A stretch of DNA of 64,000 nucleotides, from positions 1 through 64,000 of IMG/VR virus record IMGVR_UViG_3300009514_000435, one strand, 5' to 3'. This DNA comes from a virus. Below, piece by piece: positions 1 through 6,639 of the stretch (its first letter is position 1; every line of letters starts with the position of its first letter). The notes below the pieces were generated by a model. That model made no database searches. It worked only from the letters and a program-made list of their open reading frames with translations, and was not told the DNA's origin. A program made the position numbers and the translations under genes.

Positions 1-97
1 ATTCTAGACTTTCTTCTGCATCATCAATAAAAGCAAAGTCGGCTACCGTTTTCAGACCTTCCCGTTCAGAGTTAAGAACTACCATGTATTTTTTCAT
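1..97 (-). CDS. Hypothetical protein, 3' part outside window
   Basis: The reading frame opens with an ATG at 97 directly after the stop codon of the preceding gene (TAA then ATG), and 32 codons are visible (MKKYMVVLNSEREGLKTV...) before the left edge. The tight junction suggests coupled translation with the gene at 98-421. The visible part shows a short beta-strand-like start and an acidic stretch. I do not recognise a family, and the true length is unknown. Confidence 0.5.
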   Translation of the reverse strand, partial: MKKYMVVLNSEREGLKTVADFAFIDDAEESLE

Positions 98-421
98 TTA
101 TATTCCCCCGACAAGTGTTATTGCGTTATATTCTTTCCAAGACAATTCGGCTTCGGCTAATCTCACTTTGGATTCTTCCCAAGCGGTATACTTTTCATCA
201 AAACTATCATATGCAAACGACATCGCTTCATCTACTTCTTTAGAAGCCTTAACAACAGCGACTCTTTTACTGACCACATAATCCCAAAGTATTGATTTCG
301 TGTCTTTCATTGTATCTCCTTTAAACCTTGAGTTCTTCTTTAGAAGTATTGTTGGTGTTTTCGGTTGAGCAACCGAAAGTGATGGGGGTGATGTAAGTGA
401 GGGTGGGGTTGTTAAACTCAT
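98..421 (-). CDS. Small hypothetical protein with Pro/Ser-rich N-terminus; two possible starts
   Basis: From the ATG at 421 the product is 107 residues. It has a Pro/Ser/Thr-rich start (MSLTTPPSLTSPPSLSV) followed by a helical charged part (from MKDTKSILWDYV). Two starts in the same frame have strong ribosome binding sites: AAAGGAG before the ATG at 421 and AAAGGAG before the ATG at 310, the latter giving 70 residues. Either the two are alternative starts of one gene, or the upstream part is a leader that fused to an older 70-residue gene. No family recognised. Confidence 0.6.
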   Translation of the reverse strand: MSLTTPPSLTSPPSLSVAQPKTPTILLKKNSRFKGDTMKDTKSILWDYVVSKRVAVVKASKEVDEAMSFAYDSFDEKYTAWEESKVRLAEAELSWKEYNAITLVGGI

Positions 422-434
422 TTTTATTTCTCCT

Positions 435-593
435 TTATGTCTCCAGTGAACGCTGACATGACCTAAGTGTGGGGTAATATTCCCCCGATGTACCATTTTT
501 GGTTTTATACTTAAACCCGTTTTCGTCTTGCTGAATCTTCCCGACAACCTTACCATCCAATTTAACAGTGACTTCGTAAACATAAGTAATCAT
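435..593 (-). CDS. Small hypothetical protein, 52 aa
   Basis: The start is placed at the ATG at 593 (MITYVYEVTVKLDG), which follows AAGGAG at good spacing. An in-frame ATG at 626 would add eleven residues encoded by the ribosome binding site itself. The predicted fold is a short beta hairpin (VTVKLDGKVVGKI) followed by a polar segment with one Cys near the end. It lies between the terminator at 677-715 and the gene at 98-421. Function unknown. Confidence 0.6.
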   Translation of the reverse strand: MITYVYEVTVKLDGKVVGKIQQDENGFKYKTKNGTSGEYYPTLRSCQRSLET

Positions 594-676
594 TCCTCTT
601 TCTCCTTTTTGAATTACCTTAACCATCTACTTTTAATATAGCATTATAAATCTCACATAACAAGTCTGAAACGAAT

Positions 677-715
677 AAAAAAACGGCCAATTTTATTCAA
701 AAAGGCCGTTTTTGT
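677..715 (-). terminator. Rho-independent terminator
   Basis: A ten-base inverted repeat (AAAAACGGCC at 679-688 and GGCCGTTTTT at 704-713) with a 15-base loop follows the stop of the gene at 737. On the minus strand the second arm ends in a run of T. It closes the block of putative injected-protein genes. The A and T tracts on both sides could let it act in both directions. Confidence 0.85.
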
Positions 716-736
716 GTATAATTTTTGGTATTAATA

Positions 737-1378
737 CTATGGGGTGTATTTTTCTCTGATCTTTTTGGCGATAGTTGAAGCTAAAAAAGGAATTGTTTTA
801 ACAACTTCCATTATATGTTTTGTTGAATAAGTTTCTTTATTCTCATGTCTTTTTTTCCAAATATCTTTCCCGAATTTTTTGTTCTTAGGAAAGGGATGTA
901 GATTATAATCATTTTTTGTAGCCCTTTCCCAAATTCCTTGCCATAAAAAATCAGGAGAACTAGAATGTATTCTTACTTCAGAATTATTAATCATTTTTCT
1001 AACACCATCCACTTGTTCTTTTTTGGGTAATTGAGCAAAATTGTTTTTGGTTCCTAGATATTTATCAGCATTAAAAAAAGCTATCTCTATCGTATATTGT
1101 TTAGAACTTGTACTATTTCCTTTTTTAGTAACCGCACTGTTTGGTGATTCAAATGTAGGTTGCACTTTGTATTCCAAAGTCAGTTTATTTTTTGTCCATC
1201 TGATGTCTTTAAAGAAAGAACCCGAATCGCCTTCGTTTTTTCTTTGCTTAAAAAAGAATTTGTTTCGATTAGATGGCAGACTTTTATCCAATTCCTTTAA
1301 GGTAATAGCTTCAAACAACAATGAGAAATCATTGATGAATGCCTGAAGGTTTCCTTTGTATTGGTCTTTAAATCTCAT
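737..1378 (-). CDS. Hypothetical protein, possible internal head protein
   Basis: 213 residues, last gene before the terminator at 677-715. The N-terminus MRFKDQYKGN resembles the MRFK.FYL.E tag of the neighbouring proteins but lacks the (L/I)xE cleavage signature, so membership in the packaged set is uncertain. The rest is basic and hydrophilic. A Trp-containing segment near residues 140-160 (PDFLWQGIWERATKND) looks like the surface motif SSPxFLWxG common in small phage proteins. No enzyme motif seen. Confidence 0.7.
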   Translation of the reverse strand: MRFKDQYKGNLQAFINDFSLLFEAITLKELDKSLPSNRNKFFFKQRKNEGDSGSFFKDIRWTKNKLTLEYKVQPTFESPNSAVTKKGNSTSSKQYTIEIAFFNADKYLGTKNNFAQLPKKEQVDGVRKMINNSEVRIHSSSPDFLWQGIWERATKNDYNLHPFPKNKKFGKDIWKKRHENKETYSTKHIMEVVKTIPFLASTIAKKIREKYTP

Positions 1379-1379
1379 G

Positions 1380-1778
1380 TTATGATATATATGTGTTTAA
1401 TTCGTATTTACCAGAAGGCATTTTGTAAATGTTTACAATCAATCGGTTTTTGTTGGCTTCTTTACCATCTTTAACTAATTCTAATTTCATCATTTCCATT
1501 TTCTCTGTTTTTGGAGAACCATAGAAACCGCCTGTCCATTCTTCCGAACCACCTGCCAATGCCGTAATACCTAAAGGTTTTAATCCTTTCATAATGGCTC
1601 TGGAAACATCGGCTACGGTGTTGTAATATTCATTAGATTTAAAAGAATTAGAATATTTATTTTTATCTGATCGGGATATAGCAATAGTGCCTTCTACATC
1701 AATAACTTTACCTGTACCCATTGGAGACATCATACCTTCGTTTAATTCTTCACTTTTTAACCATTCTCTAAGTTTCAT
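1380..1778 (-). CDS. Hypothetical protein with putative capsid-targeting leader
   Basis: 132 residues. The N-terminus MKLREWLKSEELNEG contains a short amphipathic helix ending in LNE before G, which fits the (L/I)xE cleavage rule of the T4 prohead protease gp21. The body after the leader is about 118 residues of mixed alpha/beta character with a Gly-rich turn (ITALAGGSEEWTGGFYGS). The gene sits one base from the next and eight bases after the 2H phosphoesterase gene. Packaging into the head is inferred from the leader and context. Confidence 0.7.
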   Translation of the reverse strand: MKLREWLKSEELNEGMMSPMGTGKVIDVEGTIAISRSDKNKYSNSFKSNEYYNTVADVSRAIMKGLKPLGITALAGGSEEWTGGFYGSPKTEKMEMMKLELVKDGKEANKNRLIVNIYKMPSGKYELNTYIS

Positions 1779-1786
1779 ATTGTTAC

Positions 1787-2314
1787 CTATAATTTTATGT
1801 AATATTCTTCATCATGTTTGTTTGTGAAATAAACCTTTTCAACCATATCAACTACACCGTTGAACTTACTATTATTTATAAGGTGATCCCCTTTTCCCTT
1901 CTTAACATAAGCTAATGTAACATGGGGGTGATATTTAGGGAACGTATCTACAGTTTCCATATTATCCGAAATAATTTTATTCATTTCTCTTAGCTTTGGG
2001 CTTTCCACATCAATTTTAAGCACATCATATTCTTTGGCTTCAAATTTGGTGACATCTTTTAACTTGAAATTGACAGTACCGAATCCACCTATTAAAGATT
2101 CCACACCATCAGGAGCTTCTTCGGTAATGCCGTATTTCACAGTTACATGGGTTTTCTCTGGCCACCCGCCATCACCTTCTTCGGTGAACAAATCTTCATT
2201 CTTGATATTCGCTTTGGCGAATGACTCTATTTTCTTTGCCAGACTTGGCGATAAATTTAACATAGCACAAGAATAGCTATGAGCTTCTTCTAAATAAAAT
2301 TGCTTAAATCTCAT
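1787..2314 (-). CDS. 2H phosphoesterase with capsid-targeting-like leader
   Basis: 175 residues. Two HxT motifs, H56-V-T58 in EKTHVTVKYG and H131-V-T133 in HPHVTLAYV, lie 75 residues apart, the hallmark of the 2H phosphoesterase/RNA ligase T-like superfamily, whose members hydrolyse 2'-5' or cyclic phosphodiester bonds. The protein opens with MRFKQFYLEE followed by A, matching in form the T4 internal-protein leader with an LEE cleavage site, so it is probably packaged and injected. T4 Acb1, a 2H enzyme, destroys cyclic nucleotide signals of CBASS immunity, so a similar anti-defence role is possible. RNA end repair or NAD/ADP-ribose chemistry are alternatives. It overlaps the metalloprotease gene by 11 bases. 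Confidence 0.85.
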   Translation of the reverse strand: MRFKQFYLEEAHSYSCAMLNLSPSLAKKIESFAKANIKNEDLFTEEGDGGWPEKTHVTVKYGITEEAPDGVESLIGGFGTVNFKLKDVTKFEAKEYDVLKIDVESPKLREMNKIISDNMETVDTFPKYHPHVTLAYVKKGKGDHLINNSKFNGVVDMVEKVYFTNKHDEEYYIKL

Positions 2315-3530
2315 AAGGCGACACCCTCTTTACCATTTCTTTCACTTTCGGGAAAACAGCTTTAGAACCATAAACAGTGTACATTGAAAACGCTTCACAC
2401 CATGCTTCTTCTGAGTTTGTATGAGCATACCCAGTGATAGGAGTGGAATGAACTCTTATCTTAGTTTCCCCACCATTATCAATATACTCTTTTAAACTAT
2501 CAAAAGACCAAACAGTATCTATAAGTTGTTTGTACATATTCATATTGAGAATACCTTCTATCTGCAAATACATAATTGGGTCTTTTTTCTTAATCTCTTT
2601 ATTCATAAAAGGCGATTTATCTTTACCGCCACTATATTTTCTATAGACTTCTCTCAAATCCAACTCACCAAAGTTACCAGATATAAACATACTCCACTGT
2701 TTTTGTTTTTGTTTGGTTAAAACAGTTCGATATATATGATGTCCCATTTCATGGACTAAGACTTGGGCGGTTGCTCTAGGATTCTGTTTAAAAACATTTG
2801 AGTAAAGAATAAGTTTCGCATTTCTTCCTCTCCCATCATACCTACCACCATCATCCAAAGTGACTTTTGATGTAATGTCTACTACAATAGGAACCTGTTG
2901 CATATGTTTTTTAAATGGGGTTTTATTAGCAATCTCTAATGTTTTCGTTAAACTCTGAATGGTTTCTTTAGGGGTGTGAAAACCTTTTCTTCCTGATTTC
3001 AAAATAACCTTATACCCTCTGATGTTCAATTGTTCTGTTTTTTCTTCATCTACATTTAATTCTTTTTCTTTCCAATCCTTCAACCACTTGATAAATTCAT
3101 CTAATGTTGCCCAAGCCACTCTGGAAGTTCTTCTGATTCTACCTTCCCATTTTTTTAGTTTATCGGAAAAATCATAAAACCTAGCTTCTTTAGTCCAATA
3201 ATCATCTGCCAATTCAATAGGAACTCTAAATTGTATATACAAAGCCCACAAATCTTTTCTTAATCGTTTATCCCAGTATTCGTGGTCGGATTCTGATAAA
3301 TCTTTATTCCATTTTAAAGCATCCAACGCATGATAAATTTCCCTTGAATAATTCTCAAAACTTTCTGCCCAGTTTTCGACATACTTCCCCCATTTATGAG
3401 CAGTATCATAATTTTCTAGGGCTTTAGGATTCTTAGCATTTTTCATTAAAGTCAAAAAGTCTTTTCTAAGGCTTTTAACCTTAGATGTATTCAACTTCCC
3501 TTCCGTTAAATAGAATTTCTTAAATCTCAT
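2304..3530 (-). CDS. Zincin metalloprotease with capsid-targeting-like leader
   Basis: 408 residues. H260-E261-M-G-H264 (VLVHEMGHH) is a HExxH zinc site, and the segment NSEEAWCEAF at about 373-381 supplies a likely third ligand glutamate in the gluzincin manner. Residues 1-10 are MRFKKFYLTE, followed by G, a leader like the T4 capsid-targeting sequence with LTE as cleavage site. Residues 20-160 are helical and very rich in Trp, Lys and Asp (for example RIRRTSRVAWATLDEF). The protein probably travels in the head and acts in the infected cell, or matures something in the prohead. The ATG overlaps the stop of the 33-residue gene before it, with GGAAAGGG as ribosome binding site. Confidence 0.85.
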   Translation of the reverse strand: MRFKKFYLTEGKLNTSKVKSLRKDFLTLMKNAKNPKALENYDTAHKWGKYVENWAESFENYSREIYHALDALKWNKDLSESDHEYWDKRLRKDLWALYIQFRVPIELADDYWTKEARFYDFSDKLKKWEGRIRRTSRVAWATLDEFIKWLKDWKEKELNVDEEKTEQLNIRGYKVILKSGRKGFHTPKETIQSLTKTLEIANKTPFKKHMQQVPIVVDITSKVTLDDGGRYDGRGRNAKLILYSNVFKQNPRATAQVLVHEMGHHIYRTVLTKQKQKQWSMFISGNFGELDLREVYRKYSGGKDKSPFMNKEIKKKDPIMYLQIEGILNMNMYKQLIDTVWSFDSLKEYIDNGGETKIRVHSTPITGYAHTNSEEAWCEAFSMYTVYGSKAVFPKVKEMVKRVSPYEI

Positions 3531-3628
3531 TTCCCTTTCCTCAACTGTTTCAGGGGAGAATCCGTATACATGATTTTATAGAACAAAAACAGAACCAAGA
3601 AACCCATTAGAATTACAAGGTTTCTCAT
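3527..3628 (-). CDS. Small single-span membrane protein, 33 aa
   Basis: The ATG at 3628 overlaps the stop of the upstream gene (TAATG), and the TGA overlaps the ATG of the metalloprotease (ATGA), so the frame is locked into a chain of coupled genes. The product starts MRNLVILMGFLVLFLFYKIM, one hydrophobic span, and ends with a basic tail (LKQLRKGK). It lacks the packaging-type leader of its neighbours. It might help the injected proteins cross or anchor at the membrane, but that is only a guess from position. Confidence 0.65.
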   Translation of the reverse strand: MRNLVILMGFLVLFLFYKIMYTDSPLKQLRKGK

Positions 3629-3951
3629 TACCCAATTACCCATGCCTTTTTAATTCTTTCCCAATTTCCCGATTTCACATAAATTTTGGCTTTCTCTTTG
3701 GTTAACACATTGGTAGCAAACTCATTGAAATTAATATCGCCTTTTGTTTTCGGTCTAGTGTGGTCTTTAGCTAACAATTCTTCAAGGAATTTCTGCATAG
3801 AACCCACATTTGCAGGATCATCATTCAACTTGATATAATGCCTCTGGTTTGTTTCTGTGTTGAGTAAAGACCACCTCTTAGCGGTTTTCTTAATTTCAAA
3901 TATGCTCCACTTATTTCGGCCTTCTGTTAGGTAAAACTCTTTAAATTTCAT
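3628..3951 (-). CDS. Hypothetical protein with capsid-targeting-like leader
   Basis: 107 residues, beginning MKFKEFYLTE followed by G, nearly identical to the metalloprotease leader and with an LTE cleavage signature. The mature part (about 97 residues) is basic and Trp/Lys-rich, with a beta stretch (SIFEIKKTAKRWSLLNTE) that could bind nucleic acid. It overlaps the genes on both sides (four bases upstream, TAATG downstream). The leader implies packaging in the head. The function after injection is unknown. Confidence 0.75.
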   Translation of the reverse strand: MKFKEFYLTEGRNKWSIFEIKKTAKRWSLLNTETNQRHYIKLNDDPANVGSMQKFLEELLAKDHTRPKTKGDINFNEFATNVLTKEKAKIYVKSGNWERIKKAWVIG

Positions 3952-4382
3952 ACCGCCCCCGACATTCCACTACTTACAGATAGAGCTTGTCTAGCCACCA
4001 TCTTATCCAGATTCTTGTCAAAAAATTTCCCTCTTTTGTCTTTTTCTTTTTCTTCTTCATCATTTTCACCAACCAATAAAGCTGTAGGTAAACTTTGCCA
4101 GAACACTTTGGGCAGCATTCCTTTAAGTTTTCGTCTTAAATTGGGTTTTAAGTTTAAAAAATCTCTTTTAAAAATGCTCACAAAACCTAAATTTCCTGTC
4201 AGATTATCAGATATTTCCTTCTCTTTGCCTTTATTTTTTTTAAAAACGTTGGGCAATATTTTAGTCAACCACCCCTTATGATCTAGTTCGCTTTTGAAGT
4301 CAATATAATTCCCTTTAGTGTACTCCACATGGGGAGTTTCTTCGAGAAACTTTTCTATAATATAAAATTCTTTAAACTTCAT
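3948..4382 (-). CDS. Hypothetical protein with capsid-targeting-like leader
   Basis: 144 residues with N-terminus MKFKEFYIIE followed by K. IIE fits the (L/I)xE rule, though Lys in the next position is less usual than Gly or Ala. The body is strongly basic with many Lys/Arg clusters (NVFKKNKGKEKEIS, RRKLKGMLPKVFW) and ends with a hydrophobic small-residue stretch (RQALSVSSGMSGAV). The basic nature fits a protein packed with DNA. A TATAAATA box lies 46 bases upstream of its ATG inside the preceding gene. Confidence 0.75.
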   Translation of the reverse strand: MKFKEFYIIEKFLEETPHVEYTKGNYIDFKSELDHKGWLTKILPNVFKKNKGKEKEISDNLTGNLGFVSIFKRDFLNLKPNLRRKLKGMLPKVFWQSLPTALLVGENDEEEKEKDKRGKFFDKNLDKMVARQALSVSSGMSGAV

Positions 4383-4759
4383 TCTAATTCCTTATAAAAC
4401 AAAGAGATTGGCATATTAAATTCTAAAATATTTATATTTCCATCCTTTTCTAATAAACGAACAATAACTCCTGTTTCATCTTTGGGGAGCCATCTAGTAC
4501 CTGCTAAGTCTTTGACAAACGTGTTATCTTCTCTTCTAAATAAAAAAAGAGGAATCCCTTGAAACTCCCCTTTAGTTGCTATGTATATCAAATCGGCATG
4601 ATGTTGTTTTCTTATGTTATCGTTTAGCTCAAAAGCTATGTTTTTTAACTTTTTGGTATCATCTGCCAAATTAATAACTTTATTGTTTTTAGTATTAACT
4701 GCCCGATATTTCAAAAGTGTACGAACAAAACCCGCAATTACTGGAAAAGACTGTTCCAT
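4379..4759 (-). CDS. Hypothetical protein, 126 aa
   Basis: 126 residues without the leader seen in its neighbours. It overlaps the next gene by four bases (ATGA). It reads as a compact alpha/beta protein with alternating hydrophobic strands (GIPLFLFRRED, TGVIVRLLEKDG, INILEFNMPI). There is no strong ribosome binding site before the ATG, so translation is probably coupled to the upstream gene, whose stop lies eight bases away. No family recognised. Confidence 0.7.
   Translation of the reverse strand: MEQSFPVIAGFVRTLLKYRAVNTKNNKVINLADDTKKLKNIAFELNDNIRKQHHADLIYIATKGEFQGIPLFLFRREDNTFVKDLAGTRWLPKDETGVIVRLLEKDGNINILEFNMPISLFYKELE
4429..4436 (-). promoter_or_regulatory. Late promoter TATAAATA
   Basis: Exact T4 late octamer on the minus strand, 46 bases before the ATG of the gene ending at 3948. 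It lies inside the coding region of the previous gene, so a chance match in AT-rich DNA is possible. Confidence 0.5.
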
Positions 4760-4767
4760 TTGATTAT

Positions 4768-5160
4768 CTATTTCTTTCGTTTGAAGCCGAATATCTGTCG
4801 CTTCAGATTAGATATTTTCCTTTTAATTAGAATTTGTGCCTTTTTTGCTTTTCTTTTAATAGCACCCAACTTTTGGCTTTTCTTTTTCTGCCTGATTTCA
4901 TCAGGAGCCATTTTCTGTACAGTTGGTCTGCCACCATCAGGATCGGGAATTACTTTATGATTTGGGATTTCCGTTGTCCATCTTTTCTTTTTCTTTCCAT
5001 TCCTGATTACTATTTTCTTGACAAGTCTTTGGAATCCTTCTTCCATATTGTCATTTTCATCAATGTCAAAATCTTCTTCAGTGTATACTGCGAAGGCATC
5101 TTCTTCTAATTCGTCTTCAGAATCATTATTTTCGTTGTAATATTGTTTAAAAGCTGTCAT
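4768..5160 (-). CDS. Acidic/basic two-part protein, possible prohead core component
   Basis: 130 residues. Residues 1-45 are very acidic (NNDSEDELEEDAFAVYTEED). The C-terminal half is very basic with a Lys/Arg-rich helix (LGAIKRKAKKAQILIKRK). Small proteins with this acidic-to-basic plan, the central pattern G(K)xxxRxT and a C-terminal R/K helix are common near the prohead genes of T4-type phages, where T4 has core proteins gp67 and gp68. The first residues, MTAFKQYYNEN, resemble the packaging leaders of its neighbours without a clear cleavage site. It has its own late promoter at 5185-5192. Confidence 0.65.
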   Translation of the reverse strand: MTAFKQYYNENNDSEDELEEDAFAVYTEEDFDIDENDNMEEGFQRLVKKIVIRNGKKKKRWTTEIPNHKVIPDPDGGRPTVQKMAPDEIRQKKKSQKLGAIKRKAKKAQILIKRKISNLKRQIFGFKRKK

Positions 5161-5184
5161 ATTAATTTCCTTACTAGTTACCAG

Positions 5185-5192
5185 TATTTATA
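5185..5192 (-). promoter_or_regulatory. Late promoter TATAAATA
   Basis: Exact T4 late octamer, 24 bases before the ATG at 5160, located at the stop of the preceding small gene. Confidence 0.8.
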
Positions 5193-5324
5193 TTAATAAT
5201 CTTCTTTCCAACGATGTTCGCTGAAATCTAGTTCTTGGGGTTCATCATCATAATCATTAATATTCGTATCAAAAGCGTTTTCTTCGGTATCAACTGATAA
5301 TTCGTTTTCTTCTCTGGGATACAT
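5193..5324 (-). CDS. Very acidic small protein, 43 aa
   Basis: The ATG at 5324 overlaps the stop of regA (TAATG) and is preceded by GGAGGT within the regA end, so translation looks coupled. The 43-residue product (MYPREENELSVDTEENAF...) has about a third acidic residues and a single Trp near the end. T4 gp67, the internal prohead core protein, is likewise a tiny acidic protein next to gp68, but no alignable similarity can be claimed here. Confidence 0.65.
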   Translation of the reverse strand: MYPREENELSVDTEENAFDTNINDYDDEPQELDFSEHRWKEDY

Positions 5325-5719
5325 TATTCTGTTACCTCCGTACCTATTATGTTAAATTTGTGCGATATGCTCCAATATTTCTTTTCTTGAAACGGTAAGA
5401 CATAAACAAATTCATTGTGAGGTTCAATATCTTGTTCATCAACTAGTTCGATTAATCCCCAGTTTTTCATACAAAAAATAATTGAATTTTTTCTTTCTAA
5501 ATCTTTTTCACTGATATTATTGTACCCATTTGGTCTTGTTAAAAGGAACATTTCTTTGAAATGTACTATATAAAATTCTTCAAAATTTTGATATAGATAA
5601 CATGATGGGTAAAGGATATTTTTCTTTTTATTAGCTATCCCTATTCTAGTTAAGGTTTCTTTTACAACCTTTAAATCTGCTTTTGGTATGACTTGAACCA
5701 AATTCTTAATTTCACTCAT
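5324..5719 (-). CDS. regA: RegA translational repressor
   Basis: 131 residues. The segment VKETLTRIGIANKKKNILYP followed by SCYLYQ and YIVHFKEMFLL, then SIIFCMKNWGLIELV, follows the T4 RegA pattern (KETLTRMGIANNKDKVLYQS, YYIVHFKEM, DWGLIEIV). T4 RegA is a 122-residue RNA-binding protein that occludes the start regions of many early mRNAs. In T4 it sits in the replication gene cluster. Here it is among late structural and internal-protein genes, with its own TATAAATA box 42 bases upstream. That suggests late expression, perhaps to shut down early translation. Confidence 0.92.
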   Translation of the reverse strand: MSEIKNLVQVIPKADLKVVKETLTRIGIANKKKNILYPSCYLYQNFEEFYIVHFKEMFLLTRPNGYNNISEKDLERKNSIIFCMKNWGLIELVDEQDIEPHNEFVYVLPFQEKKYWSISHKFNIIGTEVTE

Positions 5720-5761
5720 AATCTTTCACTCACATTAATTAAATTAACAAATATATACAGA

Positions 5762-5769
5762 TATTTATA
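5762..5769 (-). promoter_or_regulatory. Late promoter TATAAATA
   Basis: Exact T4 late octamer 42 bases before the regA ATG, overlapping the last codons of the lipoprotein gene. Confidence 0.7.
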
Positions 5770-6073
5770 AAACCATACCTTTCAAAATTTTCCTTCCTGA
5801 GTCGGCAGGAATTTGTAAAACGGTATCTGGATTGTTAGGATCTGTCTGAAAAAACAAAGTATCTAATGTATGTGAATTATATATTTCTACCCCATATCCT
5901 TCTTTATATTTTCCGTTGCTTTTCAGTTGCGGAACCACCACATGATACAATTTATTAATTTTGATGTATAATGTATCTGTTCCACAGAGTTTATTCTTGG
6001 TAACTTTTATTCCATTACAAGAAAGAATAGTCACAACAAGAATAGCTAAAAATAGCCTTTTTAAATTCTTCAT
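5765..6073 (-). CDS. Small phage-encoded lipoprotein
   Basis: 102 residues. A basic start (MKNLKRLF) is followed by a hydrophobic core and the lipobox ILSC, with the Cys at residue 19 as the lipidation site, then NG. The mature part of about 83 residues is polar, with one further Cys and the pattern DTLYIKINKLYHVVV. A phage lipoprotein exported to the host envelope typically alters the cell surface, for instance by superinfection exclusion. Its place in a late operon means it would be made late. AAGGGGG precedes the ATG. Confidence 0.75.
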   Translation of the reverse strand: MKNLKRLFLAILVVTILSCNGIKVTKNKLCGTDTLYIKINKLYHVVVPQLKSNGKYKEGYGVEIYNSHTLDTLFFQTDPNNPDTVLQIPADSGRKILKGMVL

Positions 6074-6084
6074 GTTTTACCCCC

Positions 6085-6618
6085 TTAGTTATTTCTAATA
6101 GTATCTGGCCTTACAACATCCCAAGTATCATATGCAAAAGTGCAAGTATATGTTAGTTGTTCTGAGTTACCAAAATTGAGTTGTAATGAACTCAAATTTA
6201 TTAAGTAACAGTTATTGAAAGAAAACCTTGGGCCAGAACGGTTTTCATTATCATTATAGGTTAAGAAAATAGTATTGATATGGCTTTCCCCTAATGAATT
6301 ATCCCCATCGGTGGGCTTTCCACACCTAACCTCTCGCATCCATTCATAAAATGTTGCGTAATTCTCAACATCTTCATCCACAAAAAAATCTATGATAAGG
6401 GGAGTAAGGTCGTTATTTGCTTGGGATGAAGGTTGATTTACTTGTGCTCCGAAAAAAGCAGACTTAACTACTTCTAAATTATAATCAGGCATAGATAAAG
6501 ATTTAACATAATTGTCAAATACCGCCATTGGTGGTTTGTCTATTCTACCAGAATAAAACGGCATATTTGAAAACACGACTTTAAACTTATCCGAATTGGC
6601 ATTATTAACTACACTCAT
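6085..6618 (-). CDS. Tail-tube-fold protein (gp19-like)
   Basis: 177 residues. It has the layout of T4 gp19-type tube proteins: an opening strand (DKFKVVFSNMPFYSG), a middle segment with a D-rich loop and helix (DEDVENYATFYEWMRE), and a closing pair of strands ending LTYTCTFAYDTWDVV, similar to the LDYW ending of gp19. It is one of three such proteins here (others at 43390 and 44085). It may form a special tube ring or tube terminator, or be a paralogue used elsewhere in the tail. Late promoter at 6640-6647. Confidence 0.7.
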   Translation of the reverse strand: MSVVNNANSDKFKVVFSNMPFYSGRIDKPPMAVFDNYVKSLSMPDYNLEVVKSAFFGAQVNQPSSQANNDLTPLIIDFFVDEDVENYATFYEWMREVRCGKPTDGDNSLGESHINTIFLTYNDNENRSGPRFSFNNCYLINLSSLQLNFGNSEQLTYTCTFAYDTWDVVRPDTIRNN

Positions 6619-6639
6619 TAAACACTCCTTATATTGAAG

